DNA of 13,623 bases, taken from positions 62,286-75,908 of the forward strand of contig JAHBMJ010004188.1 of assembly GCA_018398765.1 (NCBI GenBank). The letters run 5' to 3'. Of the stretch, positions 7,076-13,623 are shown in pieces. The notes beneath the pieces were generated by a model. It did no database searches and was not told the DNA's origin. It was given only the letters and a program-made list of their open reading frames with translations. A program made the translations under genes and the position numbers. This DNA comes from Chromera velia (taxonomy: Eukaryota > Sar > Chromeraceae). Every line of letters starts with the position of its first letter. The stretch's first letter is position 1.

Positions 7076-9509
7076 ATGATCCCAGCAGCGCAACAGAAGA
7101 GTTTCGTCCGGTTTGCTGCGGCCGTTCCTCTCAGCAGCGCACCAGTTGGCGGGCAAGTAGCTGGGCAGCAGACCTTTCACCCTCTCCAGCAACACAATTG
7201 CCAGCAACAGCAACAACAACAATGGTGTCCATACCCACAACAGCAGCAGCCTCTTCTGCAGCCGCTGCCGCTTCCACATTTGCCAGCAGCCCATCAATAC
7301 TTCCCAGCACAGCATTTCACCCCCCGCCGCATTTCGGCCAACAACAACGGTATGGACGACCACAACAACAGCCTCTACCCTGGATTCCTTCCAATGCCCC
7401 TGTTGCTTCCCTTTCTCACGGGGGTTTGTGGGGAGGCACTCCTTTCTTTCCTGCACAGATGGCTGGAGGGGCACTGCCTGCGCAGTCTGAGTCCTCTTTG
7501 CAGCCCTCCACTGTGCAGTCTGAGACGAAAGCACCAGTAGAGGAGAAGGAAGACCTCTCAACTCCTCCTCGAGCGAAGCGCACAAGCAGCCTTCTTCGCA
7601 CCCCCCCCCCACACACCCTGCAGATGCAGAGACGCCCCCTGGCGTTCGGATATCAGAGGCCCGCCCCTCATCAGCCCTCGAAAATGGGATGGACGGGGGG
7701 ACCTCCCCCGTTCACTTCCGCAAAGCCCCTCCGGTTCCCTCCCTCTCCCTGCTGTCCCCCCAAACCGAAAAGAGACCCCGCCCCACTGCATCGACCCCAC
7801 GCGCTGCTTCTGGTGCTGTCGTCTTGTCGGTTGAGGCTGTGCCGCCACCGCATACAGTGGCAGCACGACAGACAGGCAAGTGGTGGGACATCGGGTCAGC
7901 CGTCGCTTCTCTTTGGAGACGGGGAACAGCTCAGCAGCCGGTCACAGTGACTGTCCCCCAAAAGGAAGTGAAGGAGAGGGAGGGGGGGGCCCAGCGCTGA
8001 CTTTGAGTCACAGCCTGAGTTCGATGCATCAGGCGAGGAGAAGCTGCCACCCATTGCCGCACCTCTCTGCTCCAAGTCTGCAAGTGGTGCGTCTCCTGTG
8101 CCCTCCGCAGAGGCAGAAAAAGCAGGGGCCAACAGGCGGGGCGGGGAGGGAAGAGAAAAGGTCTTGGAAGAGGAGGATGAGTGGATAGACGAAATACTGG
8201 ATGACGAACCCCGCCATGCCAACCTTCCCTACACATTCTCCCCTCCCTCTCAGCAGCTTGCACTCAATCAGAGTTCTCAAGAGTCCCGAATCGCAGAGAG
8301 AGGGGGGCAGAGAAAGAAGAGCGTCCCGACTGCCCAACAAAGCGTGTTCGGGAGTGAACCCATTCGCGCTAAGATCCTCGACTTCGCACTGCAAGCGCGG
8401 CACTGCGACCCACTTCTTTTCCGTCTCCGTCGTGAGGGTATCATTCCCCCCTGTTACTGCAATCCCCATTTTGAGTGTGTCAGGTTGGGGGATGACGACA
8501 GAGAGAGTTGGAAGCTTGAGATTGACGGTCTGTTGTATGGTGGGCGCATGACACTTGGTAAGTGGGGGTGCGACCTCGGGGCAGAAGGTCTGGTTGGAGT
8601 GCGGCGGCGGGGGAATACAGAGCATTGGGCACGCCCCGTCTTTGACACGAAAAGCGGGGACCGTGTTATGCAGTCTCGTATCCGAGAGCGACGTTGGTAT
8701 CATCACAAAAGTATGACTTGCATCCAGCGGGGTGAGGTTCCGCTGGATCAATTTGTGATCCAATGGATGGCAGAGAATCCCGAGGAGGCACTGAAGAAAC
8801 GTCGTTGGCCCTGGATGGATGAAGAGTTGGAGGTGTGCATGAACTCACCCGAGAAGTCGCTTCTCTGGTGGAAGACTCACAAGTTTGAGAAGGGGGAGGC
8901 TGTTCGTCTGAACATGCGAGGGGTGTTTGCTCCTCCACGGATGCGCACGCGTTTCCCCCCCGACCGACCTCTTCCGGTGATCCCTCCAGTCAGTCAGTCA
9001 GTCAGTCAGTTTTTTTTCCACTTGCTCAAACAGACATTCAACCATCCATCCATCCATCCATCCATCCATCCATGCAGTGATATGAAGAAGGCAAACAAAC
9101 GAACGGGTAAAAATGCAAACGATCGATCGAGAGATCGAGATTGAAGTCTTCCTACCTTCCTGACTCAAGCAGTCAATCAATCAATCAAAATCAACCCCCC
9201 CTCCACACCTTCCTCACCTTCCTGCCCCCATGTATGTGCATGCAGGAAGACCGCGACTTTGACGCTGACTGGTTCGTTGGGCAGAGGGAGGATCTTGAGC
9301 GCGCACCTCTGTTCTCTGCCGGGTTCCTCTTCCGGTGCGTCAACTGCGTCAGCCCCCCCCTTGCAGATGCAGCGTTCCCCTCCCTCTCTCACTCTCGAGA
9401 GAGCCTTCTTTCTTCATGGCGTGACGTGGCACAGGAGAACGTTCACCGGCTTGACAGGGCTTTTCCGGGCGTGGTGCCTGAGTGGGTGTATTTTTGGGTG
9501 CATTCATGA
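7076..9509 (+). CDS. Gln/Pro-rich protein with acidic and Trp/Arg-rich C-terminal modules; one intron, three frame breaks
   Basis: Coding signal runs about 2.4 kb but changes frame at homopolymers. From ATG 7076 the frame is Gln/Pro-rich (poly-Q near 7200-7260). At the C6 run (7320-7325) it passes to a frame encoding LPWIPSNAP and VEEKEDLSTPPRAK. At the C10 run (7601-7610) it passes to one encoding SALENGMDGG and TGKWWDIGSAVASLW. At the G8 run (7982-7989) it passes to one open to the intron at 8977. Missing single Cs and an extra G would reconcile all frames. An alternative start, ATG 7222, avoids the first break. After the acidic EEEDEWIDEILDDE (about 8170-8210) comes a module with KILDFALQ and DDDRESWKLE (8333-8557), then a Trp-rich part (QWM, RRWPWMDEEL, SLLWW). 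Exon 2 (9246-9509) is in phase and ends WVYFWVHS, TGA. I do not recognise a family; the N-terminus looks disordered. Either sequence errors or a decaying gene explain the breaks. Confidence 0.6.
8977..9245 (+). other. Predicted phase-0 intron filled with microsatellites
   Basis: The donor is CCG|GTGATC at 8977. The acceptor follows a pyrimidine-rich stretch and ends TGCATGCAG at 9245. Joining the flanks keeps the frame exactly (LP | EDRDFDADW). Inside are (CAGT)n at 8990-9010, (CATC)n at 9043-9073, a GATCGATCGAGAGATCGA stretch and (TCAA)n at 9172-9188. A downstream donor, GTAAAA at 9107, is possible but would put repeat-encoded residues into the protein. Confidence 0.6.
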
Positions 9510-9544
9510 GGGGAGGGTGAGTCTTTCTGTCCGTTGGTCGGTGG

Positions 9545-9915
9545 CCAACAAAGCGTGCACGTTCGTGAGTGAGTGATCACCTTCGCGCTCTGAGTCAGAT
9601 CCTCGACTTTGCGTTGGAGGTGCGGCAACTTAACATCGATCGATCCTCCTTGTCCGTCTCTGCCGAGAGGGCGTCGTGCCCCCCTACTTGCGCGCTCCCG
9701 ACTTTGAGTGTGTCGGGTTAGGGGAGGAGGACAGGGAGAGTTGGAAGCTCGAAAGACATCGACGACCTCCTATACGCAAAGCCCCGATGGCCATGCAGAG
9801 AGACTCTGTCTTGAGAGAGTATCGTAAAGAAAGAAAAGTGGGGGCCGGTGTGACGTACCTTCAAGTTGCATGGTGTAGAAGGTCTGCAGGGGGGGAGTGC
9901 GGCAGCGGTGACGGT
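9545..9915 (+). pseudogene. Degenerate partial duplicate of the 8333-8620 module
   Basis: Starting at CCAACAAAGCGTG, this stretch matches 8333 onward through ATCCTCGACTT, then a segment translating as PDFECVGLGEEDRESWKLE against PHFECVRLGDDDRESWKLE upstream, then IDDLLY against IDGLLY. A weaker match (AGAAGGTCTG, GGAGTGCGGC) continues to about 9910. The frame is broken: CGATCGATC expansion near 9635-9645 adds 8 bp relative to the parent, and an extra A near 9752 shifts it again. It begins 35 bp after the stop of the intact gene. It is best read as a decayed tandem copy or the remnant of a second family member. Confidence 0.7.
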
Positions 9916-9958
9916 CTCCATTGCTCTGTCTGCTGCACGATCGAGTGCGGAAAGACAA

Positions 9959-9960
<2 letters not shown>

Positions 9961-9993
<33 letters not shown>

Positions 9994-9994
9994 G
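9961..9994. repeat. (AGAC)n microsatellite
   Basis: About eight uninterrupted AGAC units just beyond the degenerate duplicate. Confidence 0.92.
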
Positions 9995-10078
9995 CCAGGC
10001 GCCCTGAGTGAGCTCTGTGCCTCTGTCAACGATTCCTTCGACATGCAGTCATTCGATCCGGAGTCAGCTGCTGCACGT

Positions 10079-10079
10079 G

Positions 10080-10110
<31 letters not shown>
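10079..10110. repeat. (AC)n microsatellite
   Basis: A CA/AC dinucleotide run with a single G interruption near its end, able to form Z-DNA. Confidence 0.9.
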
Positions 10111-10111
<1 letters not shown>

Positions 10112-10224
10112 GAGGGAGAGAGAAGGAGCGAGAATTAAAGAGAGAGAGCAATTCCTTTGAGGGACCTCCCCGGGAAGGATGGATCGGTGTTCTCTGTCTG
10201 TACGTCTGTTTCTTTCATTGTTAT

Positions 10225-10300
10225 TTTTCTTTCTTTCTTTCTTTCTTTCTTTTTTTCTTTCTTTCTTACTTTCTTTCTGTCTGTCTGTCTGTCTGACTGA
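10225..10300. repeat. (CTTT)n / (CTGT)n compound microsatellite
   Basis: A CTTT run passes into CTGT units. Related CTGT runs continue at about 10310-10325 and 10425-10452, so the strand is pyrimidine-dominated from about 10190 to 10690. Confidence 0.9.
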
Positions 10301-10460
10301 CTTTCGTTCTATCTGCCTGTCTGTCCACGCTGTTTGATTGTTGGTGCTGTTCCTTTGTCTTTGTTCTTTCTTTCTTTTTGTCTGTTGTGTTTATGAAGAA
10401 AAGAAGGGAGAAGAAGAAACATATAGTCTGTCGGTCTGTCTGTCTGTCTCTCATCTAGTC

Positions 10461-10705
10461 TGTCTCTCTTGGCTGTCGTCGGTCTGTCGGTGTGTCTGGT
10501 TGTAAACACGACATTCCGAATTTCGTCAGGAAGCACAACCCTTTCTTTCTATCTGTCTGTCTTGTCGTCTATCTGTCTCTCTTGGCTGTCGTCGGTCTGT
10601 CGGTGTGTCTGGTTGTAAATTCCGAATTTCGTCAGGGAGCACAACTCTTTGTTTCTATCTTTCTGTCTTGTCTATCTGTCTCTCATGGCTGTCGTCTGTC
10701 GTCGG
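10461..10705. repeat. 113-bp tandem repeat, about 2.3 copies
   Basis: Copy 1 begins at 10461 and copy 2 at 10574. Both hold TGTCTCTCTTGGCTGTCG, GGTTGTAAA, ATTCCGAATTTCGTCAGG and AGCACAAC in order; copy 2 lacks about 7 bp after GTAAA. A third partial copy begins at about 10677. Short frames here are repeat artefacts. Confidence 0.9.
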
Positions 10706-10896
10706 CGAGTGGAGGTGGGTAGCAAGGAAGAAACACGATCGACAAAGAGATGGAAATGGGCGGTGTGGGGGTGCCCTCCTCTCCCCTCAGGTTTTGGATG
10801 GGAGTCTTCAGGGCTCGATCGATGTCTCTCTCTCTCTCCATTCCGTTTAACTCGTCAGAAGTCGTTTGTGGGAGGTGCACAGCGCCCACAATGTAA

Positions 10897-11247
10897 TCGC
10901 ATGCAGACGCGCTTCCCCGCCGTCTCCTGCATGCACGGGGCCTGGCAGGGAGGGCAGATGAGGGGCGTGCAGGTTCTACGAGTTTGAGTCGTCAGAAGTC
11001 GACAGTCGACCTCCACGCTCCGTCTCGTGGTTTGTCAGGCAGTCGGTCTGTCCAGAATTTATCTGAGTCTTCAGAGGATCGCAAGGGAGGTCCACAGAAG
11101 GTGCAGAGAGAGAACCCCTCAGGCACGAGGTTGTTTAACTATACTTCCATAGGCACGATAAAAGTCCATGGTATGAATCTTGATCTGCTCTTCTTGGCTC
11201 CTTGCCTCTTCTCCCCTTCGAGTCACACACCGGCAGTCGACTGTTGA
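10897..11247 (+). CDS. Weak coding-like stretch, possible exon
   Basis: After GCATGCAG (a possible splice acceptor) a frame stays open to 11247 and translates as Ser/Arg/Lys-rich sequence including LSRQKSTVDLHAPSRG and SVQNLSESSEDRKGG, with basophilic-kinase-type RxxS sites. A related LTRQKS peptide is encoded 131 bp upstream (about 10850) in another frame. There is no ATG start, no recognised domain, and the 3' third looks less protein-like. It may be a terminal exon of an unseen gene, a gene fragment or chance. Confidence 0.25.
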   Translation, partial: SHADALPRRLLHARGLAGRADEGRAGSTSLSRQKSTVDLHAPSRGLSGSRSVQNLSESSEDRKGGPQKVQRENPSGTRLFNYTSIGTIKVHGMNLDLLFLAPCLFSPSSHTPAVDC

Positions 11248-11556
11248 TTAATTTAAGCGTCGAACTCTTCATGACTATGACGCGCCATCGCTATCCATAT
11301 CCAGTTGTAGATACTTCTAGCATCTTCTAGCATTAAGCAAGGGAATGTTTGCGTTCAATCTTAGAAAAGAAAAAGACAAAACTTAAAGTGATCTATCATA
11401 GTTTTTTGGGAATTGGCTTAGCTGCCGCCTTCAAAAGCTGTTAAATGACTTTAAATTCTAGAGCAAAACGATTAAAAGGAGCTCTTAGTATAAAGTAGTC
11501 ACGGTTTGCTTATCTTGTAACGTTTAGTTTGTTGTGTACACAAATTTTTAGCCTCA
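11248..11556. other. AT-rich spacer before the hAT-like element
   Basis: Composition becomes AT-rich from about 11250 and stays so to the window end. I see no gene, RNA or structured repeat in this segment. Confidence 0.5.
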
Positions 11557-11564
11557 TACTCCAT
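11557..11564. repeat. Left 8-bp target-site duplication TACTCCAT
   Basis: Identical to 12809-12816 and directly abuts the left terminal inverted repeat. Confidence 0.85.
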
Positions 11565-12808
11565 TAGTGACCAGATTTGATTTGATTTGATTTAAAGTAG
11601 GGCTTAACCTCAAATCAAATCTTAGGCCTGAGAAACTTTAGCATGATAGGGCCTATTAAATCCTATCAAATCTACTTCAAATCTGACCTTTTAACCTCAA
11701 ATCTTCAAGGTCAATCCGTCATTCAGTCTCTCAAATGAGTCTTCACACTTTTTTATGCGCAAAAAAACAAAAAAGATCATAAAAAGATTTTTTCATCGGT
11801 TTCATATGAATATGAACGCCCAAAAACTTTTTGAAATGTCTGTTCAATGAAAAATTAAGAGGTCATCCAGTCTATTTTCCAGACATTCAAGTTTTGATTG
11901 AGGGTTTGAAGTGGTTTTTTATTGTGCTATGGCAGTTTTTACGCTTCTTTCTTTGCTTTAGGCCTTTCTTAGGTCCCCCCTTATTAAACCGATCAACAAT
12001 GTCAAACAATCCCATAAGTCATAACAATAAGAAGGCCGCATTAGTATATACTGCCGGCTATGCGAAGAAAGTGTGGTCTGCAGAAAGAGATGACCTTCCT
12101 GAATAGGCCTCTTATGTATCCTTCTCCTTCGTCTTTTTATTTTGTTGAAATTGGTTGATCTGCAGTGATTCTCCACGTGCTCGCCTTTGGTCAGTGAAGG
12201 CTCTTTCTGTCTCAAATTTATCGTATTTTATCCGCCTTTTCTGAAGGCTTTTCGTCCGTCTTTTCGTTGACCCGCCTTTTCGTTGGCAGTTAAGTGTAGC
12301 AGTTTCGAAGTAAACTAGAGATTCAAAAGTTGAGAAGTGCAGTTTTTAACTAAGTTTTGGTCCACTTTTTCATTCACAATTTTGAAGGGAATTTGAAGCA
12401 TAAAATTAGTAAAATTTGGCTACAATTATGAATGGTTACATAAAAATTCTAGATTATATGAATGATTAAGCTAGTGATTAAGTAAAAATTCTAGTCTCAA
12501 ATTAAGATGACTGTTTAGGATGACTCTAAGATAAAAACTTATATAAGCTCTTAGCTTTGACAATAGCTCATTAATTTTGAGAGTCTGAATTTAGCTTTTA
12601 ATCTAGTTTTTAGTCATTGTCTTATATTTAGGGCTTTGAAATTCTAGGATTTGCTAGTGATGTCGACTGTGTCATGTCATGACATTGTCATATATTGTCG
12701 TCTTCAGTGCTGTCAAGAGTGACCTTTAGACTTTAACCTCAAATTTGGTCAGATTTGAGCTTGAAGCTCAAATTAAATCAAATCCTATTAAATCAAATCT
12801 GGTCACTA
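11565..12808. mobile_element. Non-autonomous hAT-like DNA transposon, 1,244 bp
   Basis: Terminal inverted repeats of 19 bp match perfectly: TAGTGACCAGATTTGATTT at 11565-11583 and its reverse complement at 12790-12808. They are flanked by an identical 8-bp direct repeat, TACTCCAT (11557-11564 and 12809-12816). Eight-bp target duplications and ends fitting YARNG (here TAGTG) are hallmarks of the hAT superfamily. Subterminal regions repeat GATTTGATTT/AAATCAAATC and TTAACCTCAAAT words (about 11604, 11691, 12734), as expected for transposase-binding subterminal repeats. A 10-bp-arm hairpin lies at 12753-12773. The only frame of any size inside (91 codons, 11831-12106) has no transposase features, so the element would need a transposase from elsewhere. 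Perfect ends and duplication suggest fairly recent insertion. Confidence 0.85.
12753..12773. repeat. Subterminal hairpin in the hAT-like element
   Basis: ATTTGAGCTT and AAGCTCAAAT are perfect 10-bp inverted arms around one G, about 35 bp inside the right end. The left end has no equivalent, so the two ends are asymmetric. Confidence 0.8.
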
Positions 12809-12816
12809 TACTCCAT
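12809..12816. repeat. Right 8-bp target-site duplication TACTCCAT
   Basis: Identical to 11557-11564 and directly abuts the right terminal inverted repeat. Confidence 0.85.
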
Positions 12817-12846
12817 ATATAGATCACGATCGAAATCGATTCTACT

Positions 12847-13236
12847 ACCTAGGGGGACAAAATTAATGCATATCATATCCAGGAAGCATATCTTCAACAC
12901 AATCATCATGGGCTTATGACACCCTAGTAAAAGTAATTTAACGTCAGACTAAAAAATAACTTCTTATTTATACATAGTTCTGTTGTTTTGTTTTATATGT
13001 CAAATCTGTAAAATTGAAAAAATGGTAGTCTAGGAGCGCTCTAGGAATTAAAAAAAAAATTAAGGACTTCAAACTAAATTTTTGACCCAATGTGAGGCCC
13101 GTAGGACCCAACTAGTTAGCATAAGTCTTCATTAAGTCTACTTGGTCAGCTTGGTCCAACGCCGCCCCTTTTATCTGACAAACTCAAATCTTCGTTTTTT
13201 TAAAAAAAAATATGCATTAATTTTGTCCCCCTGGGT
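12847..13236. mobile_element. MITE-like element, 390 bp, 27-bp terminal inverted repeats
   Basis: The left arm (12847-12873) and right arm (13210-13236) are inverted complements with one mismatch in 27 bp; the shared core includes GGGGGACAAAATTAATGCAT. The interior is AT-rich without a coding frame, so it is non-autonomous. No clear target duplication is present. A TA (12846-12847) precedes CCTAGGGGG on the left while TG follows on the right, so a Tc1/mariner-type TA duplication with one decayed copy is possible but unproven. It starts 38 bp after the hAT-like element ends. Confidence 0.7.
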
Positions 13237-13623
13237 GTGGAGCGCTCAACATTAATTCATTAATTAAATCAAAGCGTCAAAAAGATATAAATCAATTTTA
13301 TGTAAAAATATTTCAAATAATTTGTGATGCAATGATACTGTTTGATGTGGGTTAACGTTTGAGATTGATTTTATTTTTATCATAGTGAGTCTATGAAATT
13401 TCTGTTTTTTGTTTTTCAGTTTTTTTCAAAAAAATTAGAGAGTGCCTACACGTATTGCTATAAAGCTTTGCTTACAATAACAATACAGTTGAAAAGCGTC
13501 AACGTTTTTCTTTCATTACTGTAAACTTGTGTGGCTGTTTGTTATCTATTAGAATTATTTTGGCTTTAAAAAGTTTTTACAAGTAGAAATTGAAACATCA
13601 ATATCGGCCAGATAGTCAAGCAC
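13237..13623. other. AT-rich sequence to window end
   Basis: No supported gene, repeat or RNA. Short runs of T and A dominate. A GAGCGCTC palindrome just outside the MITE-like element (about 13239) also occurs inside it (about 13034). Confidence 0.5.

Noticed and set aside
8558-8673. Intron starting at GTAAGT 8558
   Set aside because: The donor word is good, but the frame stays open and protein-like through it, no pyrimidine-rich acceptor follows, and sequence just after it is partly conserved in the duplicate at 9837.
8029-8763. Minus-strand frame of 244 codons
   Set aside because: It lies opposite the better-supported plus-strand module, whose peptides are conserved in the downstream duplicate; that conservation fixes the coding strand.
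9332-9366. Mini-intron GTGCGT...TTGCAG inside exon 2
   Set aside because: About 35 bp is shorter than known spliceosomal introns outside special lineages, and the frame is open without it.

Overview
The window looks like nuclear DNA from a unicellular eukaryote. Genes are far apart, one gene has a good GT-AG intron, microsatellites are dense ((CT)n, (CAGA)n, (CTTT)n, (CATC)n, (AC)n), TGCATGC-type words recur, and GC-rich genic DNA is mixed with AT-rich repeat DNA. No bacterial operon layout or Shine-Dalgarno pattern is visible. The overall style suggests an alveolate, possibly a chromerid such as Chromera velia, but that is a guess from texture; no marker gene is present.

Layout: (1) 1-990, minus strand: the 5' part of a gene for a protein with a signal-peptide-like N-terminus and a protein-kinase-like fold. 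It runs off the left edge without a stop. (2) 991-2440: spacer with microsatellites. (3) 2441-2983, plus: a small four-helix membrane protein whose last 97 bp, stop codon included, are repeated immediately downstream. (4) 3087-4930: spacer with a GTGCGK-type repeat, an AT-rich island (about 3640-4080) and a minisatellite of 16 units of 32 bp (4217-4735). (5) 5000-6016, minus: a secreted protein of 338 aa in no family I recognise. Its stop codon also lies in a short tandem repeat (39 bp x 2). (6) 6017-7075: shared 5' region of divergent genes 5 and 7, with a poly-G run containing an N. (7) 7076-9509, plus: a Gln/Pro-rich, then acidic, then Trp/Arg-rich protein. Its frame changes only at homopolymers (C6, C10, G8), and it has one microsatellite-filled intron. 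A decayed partial copy of one of its modules lies at 9545-9915. (8) 9916-11250: microsatellites, a 113-bp tandem repeat and a weak coding-like stretch. (9) 11251-13623: AT-rich DNA with a 1,244-bp non-autonomous hAT-like element (19-bp perfect TIRs, 8-bp target duplication) and, 38 bp further on, a 390-bp element with 27-bp TIRs.

The genes show no sign of working together as a system. The most informative signals are the atypical kinase catalytic loop, the repeated duplication of gene 3' ends across stop codons, the module duplication at 8333/9545, and the two adjacent inverted-repeat elements.
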